Notes under the pieces: generated by a model
Database searches by the model: none
What the model was told of the DNA's origin: nothing
The model's input: only the letters and a program-made list of their open reading frames with translations
In this document: piece by piece, positions 1 to 10,195 of the stretch
Layout: each line of letters starts with the position of its first letter
Position numbering within the stretch: the first letter of the stretch is position 1
NCBI RefSeq assembly: GCF_030376615.1
Contig: NZ_JARRAB010000006.1
Location: 163,047-227,046 of the forward strand
DNA from: Pseudomonas sp. sp1636
Lineage (GTDB): Bacteria; Pseudomonadota; Gammaproteobacteria; Pseudomonadales; Pseudomonadaceae
Length of the DNA stretch: 64,000 nucleotides
Direction: 5' to 3'
Program-made: the position numbers and the translations under genes

Positions 1-60
1 CATACACAGCAGTCCCTAAAATGACCGCACCTGTAATGGTCGAAAAGGCTGTACACCCCC

Positions 61-1440
61 ATGGAAGCTGCTCGCAAGACATCGCGTATCGGCCGGCTGG
101 TCGAACACTTCTCGCAGCTGATCGAGCGCGCGCAACTGGCCCAGGGCGCCCGGTTGCCCTCTATCCGGGCGGCCGCCAAGGAGTTCGAGGTGAGCACCTT
201 CACCGTGGTCCAGGCCTACGACCGACTGGTCGCGCTGGGTTACCTCGAGGCGCGCAAGGGCGACGGTTTCTTCGTCGCCCAGACCTCGCCGAGCACCGAG
301 CAGCAGCGCAGCACGGCGCCGCTGGGGGACGTTTATTGGCTGTTGGATGACGCCTTTCATCCGGATGCCGACGCCCTGCAACCGGGCAGCGGCGGCCTGC
401 CGGATGCCTGGCTGGATGAACCCGGCCTGCACCGGGCACTGCGCAGCCTGGGCCGTGCCTCCGGGCCGATTGCCGAATACGGCGAATCGCGCGGCAGCCT
501 CGGCTTGCGCAACTGGATACAGCGCTACCTGAACGATCGCGGCGTGCCCGCACAGACCGAGCATATAGTGCTTACCAACGGCGCCAGCCAGGCGCTCAAT
601 CTGGTGATCCGCGCCCTGCTGCAGCCCGGCGACTGCGTGCTGGTGGACGACCCCGGCTATATCAATCTGCTGGCCAACCTGCGCGACCACAAGATCAAGA
701 TCGTCGGGGTACCCTGGACGTCGCAGGGGCCGGATGTGGAGCAACTCGGCCAATTACTCGAACAGCATCGGCCCAAAGCCTTCTTCACCAATCCTTGGCT
801 ACAGAACCCCACCGGTGCCAGTTACAGCCCGGCAGTGGCCCACCGCGTACTGCAATTGGCCGATAGCCATGATTGCTGGATTGTTGAGGATGACGTGTCC
901 GGCCAGTTGGCGCCGGACAACCAACCGCCGCTGGCGGCACTGGACAACCTGCAGCGGGTAATCCATATCGGCAGTTTTTCCAAGAGCCTGGCGGCCTCGC
1001 TGCGGGTTGGTTTCGTCACCGCCGAACCGGCCGTGGCCGAAGCCCTGCAGCACTACAAGATGACCACCGGGCTGTACAGCTCGCAGCTGTGCGAGCAACT
1101 GGCGCTGCAGATGCTCAACGACGGCACCCAGCGCAAACGCTGCCAACGCCTGCGCGAGCGCCTGCTGCAGGCGCAACTGGACGCGCGCCAGCGCCTGCAG
1201 CGGCTCGGCTGGCAATGCTGGGCGCCTGCGGCGCCAACGCCCTACCTGTGGATCGGCAGCGGGCGCGCCGACTTCGACCCGGTGGCGCTGACCCGCGCCG
1301 GGCTCAAGCAGAACATCCTGCTGTCGCCCGGCTGCATCTTCCGCCCCGGCCTGGAGGCCACGCCCTGGCTGCGCTTCAACGTGGCCTTCGGCGAGGATCC
1401 GTCAGTCTGGCGTTTTCTCGCCGAAGCCAACCTTGGCTGA
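61..1440 (+). CDS. MocR/PdxR-type GntR-family regulator with aminotransferase domain
   Basis: 459-residue fusion of an N-terminal GntR winged helix (about residues 10-80, with LPSIRAAAKEF and TVVQAYDRL) to a fold-type I aminotransferase domain (about 110-459). The PLP lysine is K308 in GSFSKSLAAS, and ITNGASQALN-like and NPTGASYSP motifs are present. MocR proteins usually act as PLP-responsive transcription factors rather than as metabolic transaminases. The target is unknown; the usual divergent target gene would lie left of the window. The gene converges with the SCO gene, and the two stop codons abut at 1438-1443. The start at 61 gives a full-length N-terminus. Family assignment is secure; effector and regulon are not known. 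Confidence 0.9.
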   Translation: MEAARKTSRIGRLVEHFSQLIERAQLAQGARLPSIRAAAKEFEVSTFTVVQAYDRLVALGYLEARKGDGFFVAQTSPSTEQQRSTAPLGDVYWLLDDAFHPDADALQPGSGGLPDAWLDEPGLHRALRSLGRASGPIAEYGESRGSLGLRNWIQRYLNDRGVPAQTEHIVLTNGASQALNLVIRALLQPGDCVLVDDPGYINLLANLRDHKIKIVGVPWTSQGPDVEQLGQLLEQHRPKAFFTNPWLQNPTGASYSPAVAHRVLQLADSHDCWIVEDDVSGQLAPDNQPPLAALDNLQRVIHIGSFSKSLAASLRVGFVTAEPAVAEALQHYKMTTGLYSSQLCEQLALQMLNDGTQRKRCQRLRERLLQAQLDARQRLQRLGWQCWAPAAPTPYLWIGSGRADFDPVALTRAGLKQNILLSPGCIFRPGLEATPWLRFNVAFGEDPSVWRFLAEANLG

Positions 1441-2073
1441 TCAACTGCCGCCGAGCAACCCCGGCAACTGCGCCTTGAGCTTCTGGTTGTTCAAGGGCGC
1501 GCGGATAAAGCCGCGCTGGGTGCCGTCCGGGCCGATGATCACCAGGTTGCCGCTGTGGTCGACGGTGTAGTTTTCCTTGCTGGTATCGGCCGGGATATAG
1601 GGGATGCTCACTGCATTGGCGAGTTTTTGCAGGGTGGCCTCTTCACCGGTCAGGCCGATAAATCCGGCATCGAAGTAAGCCAGGTATTTGTTCAGCTGCG
1701 CCGGGGTATCGCGGTTGGGGTCGACGCTGACCAGCACCACGCGCAGCTTGGCGCGTGTCTCTTCCGGCAACTGGCCTTGCAGCTGGCGCAGTTGGGCGAG
1801 GGTCGCCGGGCAGATGTCCGGGCAGAAGGTGTAACCGAAAAACAGCAGGCTCCACTGCTCCTTGAGCTGACTGACGGCAAAGCTCTGGCCATTCTGATCG
1901 ATCAGGCTCAGCTCGGGCAGCGTACGGCTCTGCGGCAGCAGCACGATGCCGGCATCGAGCAGCGCGGTCGGGTCGGCCTGGCCCTTGCTGGTCAGCACCT
2001 TGTTGACGGTCAGGCCAAGCACCAGCGCGACGAGGGCAACGAGAATAAAAACGGTTTTCTGGGTTCGGGTCAT
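1441..2073 (-). CDS. SCO1/SenC family copper chaperone
   Basis: 210 residues. An N-terminal membrane anchor (about 7-25) is followed by a periplasmic thioredoxin-like domain. The copper and redox motif is C84-x3-C88 (FCPDIC), and the third ligand is probably H173 in TVDHSGN. SCO proteins deliver copper to, or reduce, the CuA site of cytochrome oxidase subunit II. It is the last gene of the minus-strand heme/oxidase set, 12 bp after cyoE, which fits a role in maturing the CoxB encoded further upstream. Family assignment is certain; specific dependence on CoxB is inferred from context. Confidence 0.92.
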   Translation of the reverse strand: MTRTQKTVFILVALVALVLGLTVNKVLTSKGQADPTALLDAGIVLLPQSRTLPELSLIDQNGQSFAVSQLKEQWSLLFFGYTFCPDICPATLAQLRQLQGQLPEETRAKLRVVLVSVDPNRDTPAQLNKYLAYFDAGFIGLTGEEATLQKLANAVSIPYIPADTSKENYTVDHSGNLVIIGPDGTQRGFIRAPLNNQKLKAQLPGLLGGS

Positions 2074-2085
2074 GGCACCAACGGT

Positions 2086-2985
2086 TTACAGGTTGAGCAG
2101 CAGATAGTGATCGACCAGCAGGGCGATAAACAGCGAGAAAAGATACCAGATGCTGTACTTGAAGGTGTTGATCGCCGCGTGCGGCTGGCTGTCACGGTAC
2201 AGCACCCAGGCCCAGTGCAAAAAGCGCGCGCCCAGGCCGATGGCACAGACCAGGTAGAGCAGGCCGCTCATGTGGATGGCGTAGGGCAGCAGGCTGACGG
2301 CAAACATCACCAGGGTGTAGAGCAGGATGTGCACCTTGGTGTAATGCTCGCCGTGGGTCACCGGCAACATCGGGATGTTGGCCTTGGCGTATTCGGCCTT
2401 GCGGTGGATGGCCAGGGCCCAGAAGTGCGGTGGGGTCCAGGCGAAGATGATCAGCACCAGCAACAGTGGCTCGGCAGTCAGCTGGCCGGTCACCGCGACC
2501 CAGCCCAGCAGCGGCGGGGCGGCGCCGGCCAACCCGCCGATGACGATGTTCTGCGGTGTGGCGCGCTTGAGAAAGCCGGTATAGATCACCGCATAGCCGA
2601 GCAGCGAGGCCAGGGTCAGCCAGGCCGCCAGTTGGTTGGTGAAGGTCAGCAGCAGGCTGAGGCCGGCCACCGCCAGCAACAGGGCGAAGCTCAGTGCCGC
2701 CCGCGGAGTAATCCGGCCTTCGGCCAGCGGCCGTTTATGGGTGCGCGCCATGATCGAGTCGATGCGCCTGTCCACCACATGGTTAACCGCCGCGGCCGCA
2801 CCGGCACACAGGCCGATCCCCAGGTTGCCGAACACCAGCACCGTCCAGGGCACGCCAGCGCGAGTGGCGAGGAACATGCCGACCAAGGATGTGATCAGCA
2901 TCAGCACCACCACCCGCGGCTTGGTCAGCTCCAGGTAGTCGTGCCAGCTGGCGTGGCCATGGTGTTCGCGCAGTAGAGTAGCCAT
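2086..2985 (-). CDS. cyoE: Protoheme IX farnesyltransferase (heme O synthase)
   Basis: 299 residues, multi-spanning UbiA-family prenyltransferase that farnesylates protoheme to heme O. The two Asp-rich motifs are visible: NHVVDRRIDSIMARTHKRP around residues 65-85 and a second, weaker one further on. The start at MATLLREHH is chosen because AAGGAG lies just upstream and the frame beyond it lacks family similarity. Sits between ctaA and the SCO gene. With CtaA it completes heme O to heme A synthesis for the aa3 oxidase, so the paralog name ctaB would also apply. Confidence 0.94.
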   Translation of the reverse strand: MATLLREHHGHASWHDYLELTKPRVVVLMLITSLVGMFLATRAGVPWTVLVFGNLGIGLCAGAAAAVNHVVDRRIDSIMARTHKRPLAEGRITPRAALSFALLLAVAGLSLLLTFTNQLAAWLTLASLLGYAVIYTGFLKRATPQNIVIGGLAGAAPPLLGWVAVTGQLTAEPLLLVLIIFAWTPPHFWALAIHRKAEYAKANIPMLPVTHGEHYTKVHILLYTLVMFAVSLLPYAIHMSGLLYLVCAIGLGARFLHWAWVLYRDSQPHAAINTFKYSIWYLFSLFIALLVDHYLLLNL

Positions 2986-3010
2986 AGGGGTCTCTCCTTG
3001 ATTGTTCTGC

Positions 3011-4051
3011 TCATTTGCCCGGTAACGCGGCCAATCCAGCCGGCTCGCGCCGCGCACGGGATGCCAGAGCAGCGGCACAGCGCACGCGGTAATTGACCAA
3101 CACCAGCGTCAGCAGCAATAGCGCTCCACCGGCGTTATGCGCCACCGCCACCAGCAGCGGCAGATGGAACACCACGTTGCTGAGGCCCAGGCCGACCTGT
3201 ACGGCCAGCGCCAGCAGCAGCAGGCCGGCCAGGCGCGCCAAGCCGGCGCGGCGCAGTCGCCAGGCCAGTAGCGACAGCACCAGGGTCAGCACCAGAGCGC
3301 CCAGGCGATGGGTCATGTGGATGGCCGTACGGGCGTCGCTGTCGAGCTGGCCGCCGAGGTAGTTGGGGCCGATGTGCTGGGTCAGGTGAAAGCCGTTGGC
3401 GAAATCCATCGCCGGCCACCACTGGCCGTGACAGGTCGGCAGATCCACGCAGGCAAAGGCCGCGTAATTGCTGCTGACCCAGCCGCCGAGGGCGATCTGG
3501 ACGATCACCAGCAGCAGACCGAGCGCGGCCAGACTGCGCAGGCGGGCGGAAAGCGGAGGTAACACGGCGCCAGCGCCGGACAGGCGCAAGCTCAGCAGGA
3601 ACAGCAGGCTGAGGGTGGCAAAGCCGCCGAGCAAATGGGCGGTAACCACTTGCGGCCAGAGTTTCAGGGTCACCGTCCACATGCCGAAGGCGCCTTGCAG
3701 GATCACCAGGGCGAGCAGCAGCAGTGGCAATTTCAGCGGTTGCCCAGATTCGCCGCGACGGCGCAGTGCCTGTGTCGCCAGGCACAGGATCACCAGGCCG
3801 AGACTGCCGGCGAAATAGCGATGCACCATCTCGTACCAACCCTTGGCCACTTCCACCGGCACCGCGGGGAAACGCACCTCGGCCAGCGCCTGTTTGTCCT
3901 CGCTCATGGGCACCGCAAGAAAGCCATAGCAGCCAGGCCAATCCGGGCAACCCAAGCCGGCGTGGGTCAGCCGGGTATAGGCGCCGAGCAGCACCACCAC
4001 CACGGCCAGGAAGGTGGCGAACAAGGCCAGGCGGTATCCGGGTTTGGCCAT
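3011..4051 (-). CDS. ctaA: Heme A synthase (COX15/CtaA)
   Basis: 346 residues with about eight membrane segments arranged as two four-helix halves. It converts heme O to heme A in the inner membrane. Recognisable features are the N-terminal GAYTRLTHAGLGCPDWPGC motif with its loop cysteine pair, YEMVHRYFAG with a heme-ligand histidine, and MTHRLGALV in the second half. Length matches the family. It follows the 194-residue gene by 27 bp and precedes cyoE by 25 bp, consistent with one transcript. Confidence 0.94.
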   Translation of the reverse strand: MAKPGYRLALFATFLAVVVVLLGAYTRLTHAGLGCPDWPGCYGFLAVPMSEDKQALAEVRFPAVPVEVAKGWYEMVHRYFAGSLGLVILCLATQALRRRGESGQPLKLPLLLLALVILQGAFGMWTVTLKLWPQVVTAHLLGGFATLSLLFLLSLRLSGAGAVLPPLSARLRSLAALGLLLVIVQIALGGWVSSNYAAFACVDLPTCHGQWWPAMDFANGFHLTQHIGPNYLGGQLDSDARTAIHMTHRLGALVLTLVLSLLAWRLRRAGLARLAGLLLLALAVQVGLGLSNVVFHLPLLVAVAHNAGGALLLLTLVLVNYRVRCAAALASRARREPAGLAALPGK

Positions 4052-4078
4052 CGGGGTACTCCTTGTGCCTTCGTCGAG

Positions 4079-4663
4079 TCAGCCGATCTGGGAAATCTTC
4101 AGCAAATGCCGCAGGTCGTTGAGAATCGCCTTGCCCTTGCTGCGGCTGTCGTAGCGCAGCACCAGATTGCCGCGCGGATCGATTATCCACAGCTGCGTGC
4201 CTGCGGCCTTGCCGGCGACTTCGCCATAGACCCTGGGCTCCAGGCGATAGCGGCCCAACTGCGGATACTCGCGGCGCAGCAGGGCGTCATAGTCATCGGC
4301 CAATGGCTGGGCGCTGGCCAGGGCATGGGAGGCCCGTGCGGCATCCCGATTGAGACCGATATGAATCTGCCGGGCGAGAAACACCAGCTGCTTGCAATCC
4401 GTGTCGCAGACATCCGCCACTGTCACCAGCAACTGCCAGCGCACTTCCTGGGCGCCGCTCACACCGAGATCCGCCCGGGTCTGACCATTGCCGATCAACT
4501 CGCCGTGGTAGCTGCGGGTTTCCGGCACCCAAAAACGCCACTGGTACATGGCGCTGGCCAGAATCATCGGGCCGATCACCACGGCGAGCAGCATGATCAG
4601 CTGCAGGCGGCCGCGCCGACGGCGGCTGGGCGATGCATCAGGCAGAACGATGACTGGGTTCAT
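4079..4663 (-). CDS. Membrane-anchored protein of the cytochrome oxidase cluster, function unknown
   Basis: 194 residues. A charged cytoplasmic N-terminus (RRRRGR) is followed by one membrane helix (about 20-42) and a periplasmic domain. That domain contains TVADVCDTDCKQL, a Cys-x3-Cys pair placed like that of SCO/thioredoxin-fold proteins, and an IIDPRGNLVLRY strand resembling the late SCO sheet. I infer a degenerate thioredoxin-like oxidase assembly factor; pseudomonads carry such a gene at this position between surf1 and ctaA. It overlaps the end of surf1 by 26 bp, implying translational coupling. Function is inferred from fold hints and context only. Confidence 0.75.
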   Translation of the reverse strand: MNPVIVLPDASPSRRRRGRLQLIMLLAVVIGPMILASAMYQWRFWVPETRSYHGELIGNGQTRADLGVSGAQEVRWQLLVTVADVCDTDCKQLVFLARQIHIGLNRDAARASHALASAQPLADDYDALLRREYPQLGRYRLEPRVYGEVAGKAAGTQLWIIDPRGNLVLRYDSRSKGKAILNDLRHLLKISQIG

Positions 4664-5369
4664 GGCGAGTCTCCCGCGCGTGATGCAAACCTAAATAGAT
4701 GAACAGGCCGAGCAAGGCCGTTGCCAAAGCGAACCATTGAACAGCATAGCCCAGGTGTTTATCCGGGCTCATGGCGACTACCGGCCAGTCGACCCGCAAA
4801 GACCCGGGGCCGGGCTGCAGGCGCAACTCATGCGGCAGGCCAGCGCGGCCCAGCTGCGACCAGATTTCGTCCAGCTTGAGCACGCCGATCACCCGCGGCC
4901 AGCCACTGGCCTGCGGCCCTTGCTGCAGTTGCAAGCCATCGCCCAAGGACACGTACACCGAGGCCTGCAGGCGCAGCGGCGTGGCGGGCGTGGCGAAAGT
5001 CGGGGTGATCCGGCGATCCGGCCAGGCCAGCCAGCCGCGATTGAGCAGCAGCCAGAGGCCGCTGCTCTGGTCATAAAAGGGTTGCAGCACTTCAACTCCG
5101 GCCTGGCCATCGCGGGTGCGGTTATCCAGCAGGAAACTGTGCCGCGCATCGAAGTAGCCCTGCAGCTGGACCCGTACATAGGCAGGATCGGCAAGCTTTG
5201 CCAGCTCGGCGATAGCGATAGGTGCGGCCAGTTGCCGAGCCTGATGGACGGCCAGCAATTGGCGCTTTTCCTCGGCACGCGCCAGTTGCCAGAAACCCAG
5301 GCCGATCAGCCCGGGCAACAGCAGCAGCACCAGCAGACTGGGCAGCCAGCCGGGGCGAAAGGCGCTCAT
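4638..5369 (-). CDS. SURF1 family cytochrome oxidase assembly protein
   Basis: 243 residues with the SURF1 layout: an N-terminal membrane helix (about 8-28, LLVLLLLPGLIGLGFWQLARA), a periplasmic domain with NRGWL and a C-terminal helix. SURF1 helps insert heme A into subunit I. The start at MSAFRPGW is preferred because upstream codons would run into the divergent small gene's promoter. The 3' end overlaps the next gene by 26 bp. It is divergent from the DUF2909-type gene, with 75 bp between the two starts. Confidence 0.9.
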   Translation of the reverse strand: MSAFRPGWLPSLLVLLLLPGLIGLGFWQLARAEEKRQLLAVHQARQLAAPIAIAELAKLADPAYVRVQLQGYFDARHSFLLDNRTRDGQAGVEVLQPFYDQSSGLWLLLNRGWLAWPDRRITPTFATPATPLRLQASVYVSLGDGLQLQQGPQASGWPRVIGVLKLDEIWSQLGRAGLPHELRLQPGPGSLRVDWPVVAMSPDKHLGYAVQWFALATALLGLFIYLGLHHARETRHEPSHRSA

Positions 5370-5444
5370 CGCGTACGCGCCGAAGCCCGGGCCAAGCTGG
5401 TTATACTGCATATGCAAGACATTCCCCTCCCCCCGGAGTTACGC

Positions 5445-5648
5445 ATGCTCAAGGTCGCAATCGTCCTCTTGCTATTGGCCACCACGGTCAGTCTGTTCAG
5501 CGGCCTGTTCTTTCTGGTCAAGGACGCGGGCCGCTCCTCTCGGCTGGTCAACTCCCTGACCGTTCGGGTCACGCTCACCGCCCTGACCGTAGCCCTGATT
5601 GCCTGGGGCTTCTACAGCGGCCAACTGGTGCCCCAGGTGACCTGGTAA
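5445..5648 (+). CDS. DUF2909-type twin-transmembrane small protein
   Basis: 67 residues with two membrane helices (about 4-24 and 44-62) separated by a short polar loop (KDAGRSSR). GGAG lies seven bases before the ATG. The only plus-strand gene inside the oxidase cluster, it sits between coxC (convergent) and surf1 (divergent). Small twin-helix proteins of this family occur beside oxidase genes in pseudomonads. A role in oxidase assembly or as an accessory subunit is plausible by position but unproven. Confidence 0.82.
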   Translation: MLKVAIVLLLLATTVSLFSGLFFLVKDAGRSSRLVNSLTVRVTLTALTVALIAWGFYSGQLVPQVTW

Positions 5649-5666
5649 GTAGCTGTGTCGCGAGTG

Positions 5667-6554
5667 TCAGAGCACATAGACGAAGGTGAACAAGCCGATC
5701 CACACCACATCGACGAAGTGCCAGTACCAGGCGGCGGCCTCGAAGCCGAAATGCTGCTCGGGGCTGAAGTGCCCGCGCATGACGCGGATCAGCATCACCG
5801 TCAGCATGATGGCGCCAAAGGTCACGTGGGCGCCGTGAAAACCGGTGAGCATGAAGAAGGTCGCGCCGTAGATGCCCGAACCTAGGGTCAGGCCCAGTTC
5901 GGTATAGGCATGGATGTACTCTTGGGCCTGGAACGTCAGGAACGCCAAGCCGAGCACCAGGGTCAGCGCCAGCCAGAGGGTCAGCGGTTTGCGCCGGCTC
6001 TTGCGCAAGGCATGGTGGGCGAAGGTCAGGGTGAAGCTGGAACTCACCAGCAGCACGGTGTTGAGCAACGGCAAGCCCCAGGCGCCGATGATCCCGCTGG
6101 GCGCCGGATAGAGCTTGGGATCCGGGGTGTCGAGCAGCGGCCAGCTGTACTCGAAGCCCGGCCAGAGCATGTTGGCAATGCCCTTGTCGCCTTCGCCGCC
6201 CAGCCAGGGTCCGGCCCAGGTACGCACGTAGAACAGCACGCCGAAGAACGCGGCGAAGAACATCACCTCGGAGAAGATGAACCAGCTCATGCCCCAGCGG
6301 AACGAGCGATCCATCTGCGCGCTGTACAGACCGGAACGGCCTTCCTTGATCACGGCGCCGAACCAGCCGAACAGCATGTAGGCGAGGAACAGCCCGCCGA
6401 CGAAGAAGATCAGCGGACCGTTGGAGTCGGCCCGCTCGGCCTTGAGGTCGTTGAACCAGGTGCCAAGCCCATAGACGGTGGTCAGCAAGCCGAGGGTGGC
6501 GATAATCGGCCACTTGCTCTGGGCCGGTACGTAGTACTGCTCATGAGCGGCCAT
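5667..6554 (-). CDS. coxC: Cytochrome c oxidase subunit III
   Basis: 295 residues, seven membrane helices, heme/copper oxidase subunit III fold. Motifs include WFGAVIKEGRSGLYS, a FFAAFFGVLFY helix, the FQAQEY segment and the terminal GFHGAHVTFG and YWHFVDVVWIGLF histidine-containing helices. It stabilises the aa3 terminal oxidase and lines a proton-uptake and oxygen path. Lies 11 bp after ctaG in the coxB-coxA-ctaG-coxC unit. The synonym ctaE applies. Confidence 0.95.
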   Translation of the reverse strand: MAAHEQYYVPAQSKWPIIATLGLLTTVYGLGTWFNDLKAERADSNGPLIFFVGGLFLAYMLFGWFGAVIKEGRSGLYSAQMDRSFRWGMSWFIFSEVMFFAAFFGVLFYVRTWAGPWLGGEGDKGIANMLWPGFEYSWPLLDTPDPKLYPAPSGIIGAWGLPLLNTVLLVSSSFTLTFAHHALRKSRRKPLTLWLALTLVLGLAFLTFQAQEYIHAYTELGLTLGSGIYGATFFMLTGFHGAHVTFGAIMLTVMLIRVMRGHFSPEQHFGFEAAAWYWHFVDVVWIGLFTFVYVL

Positions 6555-6565
6555 CTTTGTTCTCC

Positions 6566-7117
6566 TTATTGGCCCACCTGGGCTACAGGCGGTTTACTCG
6601 TGGTGATATCGAACAGGGTGTAGGCCAGGGTCAGGTGGCGTACATCCGCCGGTAACTCTCGGTCGACGATAAAACGCACCGGCATTTCGATACGTTCGCC
6701 GGGTTGCAGCACCTGCTGGGTAAAGCAGAAACACTCGGTCTTGTGGAAATACGCCGCCGCCTTGGAGGGCGCCACACTGGGAATCGCCTGAGCGGTCATC
6801 GGCTTGTCCGTGGGGTTGCGCGCGACGAACAGCATCTGGGCGCTGTCACCCGGATGCACCGTCACTTCATCGGCCAACGGGCGGAACTCCCAGGCCATAT
6901 CGACCGCATTGGTGGCGAGAAACTGCACGCGCACCTGACGCGATGCGTCCACGCTTTGCAGGCCGGCCTCATAGGCCCCGGCGGTTTTGCCGTTGATGCC
7001 GAAGGCCTGGCACATCACGTCGTAGATCGGCACCAGGGCGAAACCAAAGCCGAACATCGCCACCACCACCAATGACAGGCGGATAACCAGGCGGCGAATC
7101 GGCAGGGTTTCGTTCAT
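6566..7117 (-). CDS. ctaG: Cytochrome c oxidase assembly protein CtaG/Cox11
   Basis: 183 residues. One N-terminal membrane helix (about 10-30) precedes a periplasmic immunoglobulin-like copper-binding domain. The family signatures are YDVMCQAFGINGK near residue 35 and the copper motif CFCFTQQ around 127-133. Cox11 delivers copper to the CuB site of subunit I. It lies between coxA and coxC with 12 and 11 bp spacings, as expected for a co-translated assembly factor. Confidence 0.94.
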   Translation of the reverse strand: MNETLPIRRLVIRLSLVVVAMFGFGFALVPIYDVMCQAFGINGKTAGAYEAGLQSVDASRQVRVQFLATNAVDMAWEFRPLADEVTVHPGDSAQMLFVARNPTDKPMTAQAIPSVAPSKAAAYFHKTECFCFTQQVLQPGERIEMPVRFIVDRELPADVRHLTLAYTLFDITTSKPPVAQVGQ

Positions 7118-7129
7118 GGGTGCATGTCC

Positions 7130-8713
<1,584 letters not shown>

Positions 8714-8717
8714 GTCC

Positions 8718-9842
8718 TTACTCCTGAGCCTGTTTGAACGCGAGAACCTCTTGTGGCGTGACCATGTCACCCACCTGGTTGCCCCAGGCGTTGCGCTCGT
8801 AGGTAATGATTGCAGCGATATCGACTTCCGACAGTTGCTTGCCGAAGGCGGCCATGGAGGTACCGGGCTTACCGTTGACCACAATGCCGATATGGCCTGC
8901 GGCGGGGCCGGTGGCGATGGCCGAGCCTTTGAGCGCCGGGAACATCGGTGGCAAGCCTTCGCCGCTAGGCTGGTGACAGGCGGCGCAGGTGGTGGCGTAG
9001 GCTTTTTCGCCGCGGGCCAGGAGTTCTTCCCGGGTCCACTGCTTGCTGGTCAGCTCCTTCTCGGCGGCCGCGAGCTGTTTGCGCTCGGCCAGCCAGACGG
9101 CGAAGTCCTGTTTCGATTTGGCCTCGACCACGATCGGCATGAAGCCATGATCCTTGCCGCACAGCTCGGTGCACTGGCCGCGGAAAATTCCGGGCTGGTC
9201 GATGCGGGTCCAGGACTCGTTGACGAAGCCGGGGATGGCATCCTTCTTCACCGCCAGGGCCGGCACCCACCAGGAATGGATGACGTCGGCCGAGGTGATG
9301 AGGAAGCGCACCTTGGCACCGACCGGCACCACCAGCGGCTCGTCGACCTCGAGCAGGTAATGCTCGCCTTTGCTGGCCTGATTGTTGATCTGCTCTTGCG
9401 GCGTGGTCAGGTTGCTGAAGAACGCAACGTCCTGCCCCAGGTACTTGTAGTGCCACTTCCACTGATAACCGGTGACCTGGATATCCAGTTCGGATTCCGA
9501 GCTGTCGTAGATGTCGATCAGGGTCTTGGTCGCCGGAATCGCCATCAGCACCAGAATCACCAACGGCACCACGGTCCAGAGAATCTCCACCGTGGTGCTT
9601 TCATGAAAGTGCGCGGGCTGCTGTCCCGTTGAGCGGCGGTGAACCAGCATCGACCAGAACATCGCGCCGAATACCACCAGGCCGATCACGACGCAGATCC
9701 AGAAAATGGTCATGTGCAAGTCAAACACCGAGCGGCTGACCTCGGTAGCCCCGGGTGCCATATTGACCGTCCAACTGGCCTGCGCCGAGCTGAATGCCGA
9801 GCACATCAGGAGACTCATCCAAACGCGTGGATGTCGCATCAT
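8718..9842 (-). CDS. coxB: Cytochrome c oxidase subunit II with fused C-terminal cytochrome c domain
   Basis: 374 residues, longer than a plain subunit II because a cytochrome c domain is attached (caa3 architecture). Signal peptide to about residue 23, two membrane helices (about 45-65 and 90-110), a cupredoxin domain with the CuA motif QCTELCGKDHGFMPI, then a c-type heme site C286-x2-C289-H290. The fused cytochrome can accept electrons without a separate cytochrome c. First gene of the oxidase operon; AAGGGGA precedes the tandem ATG ATG start. Promoter elements must lie within 9843-10195. Confidence 0.95.
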   Translation of the reverse strand: MMRHPRVWMSLLMCSAFSSAQASWTVNMAPGATEVSRSVFDLHMTIFWICVVIGLVVFGAMFWSMLVHRRSTGQQPAHFHESTTVEILWTVVPLVILVLMAIPATKTLIDIYDSSESELDIQVTGYQWKWHYKYLGQDVAFFSNLTTPQEQINNQASKGEHYLLEVDEPLVVPVGAKVRFLITSADVIHSWWVPALAVKKDAIPGFVNESWTRIDQPGIFRGQCTELCGKDHGFMPIVVEAKSKQDFAVWLAERKQLAAAEKELTSKQWTREELLARGEKAYATTCAACHQPSGEGLPPMFPALKGSAIATGPAAGHIGIVVNGKPGTSMAAFGKQLSEVDIAAIITYERNAWGNQVGDMVTPQEVLAFKQAQE

Positions 9843-10195
9843 TGCGGGTTCCCCTTATCGTTCTTGTTATCCCGCCGGCGGGGCTTGCAGCAAAGGGATC
9901 GACGGTCATGACCATTGCCGAAACCTCTCCGTGCCGAAGCTCATCCGGTGTAATCAGCTACTGCCTGTCGAGTTCGAGTATAGACGGCGACTTCGACCTG
10001 ACAACGTCAACACGGAAATGGCCAAAACCGCGCAAGACCTGTCCAAAACGCCAAGCAGGGTGTGGGCCAAACAAACGCGTCGGCACGGAGTTATAGCGCC
10101 CTCGCATAAGTATGAAAAAATTATGACAATTGCGTCTTAGCTGCCGCGCCCAGCCAGCTATGGTTCACGCCCATGTCCTCACTTCAGGAGTAGTC
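9843..10195. promoter_or_regulatory. Divergent control region of the cytochrome oxidase operon and an unknown gene
   Basis: A 353-bp non-coding gap between two divergent starts. The right part (about 10100-10140) is locally AT-rich, with short A and T runs, in an otherwise GC-rich setting, so promoters probably lie there. I could not fit a convincing -35/-10 pair for either strand with standard spacing. The gap also contains the AGGAG ribosome-binding site (about 10186-10190) of the plus-strand gene. Confidence 0.45.
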
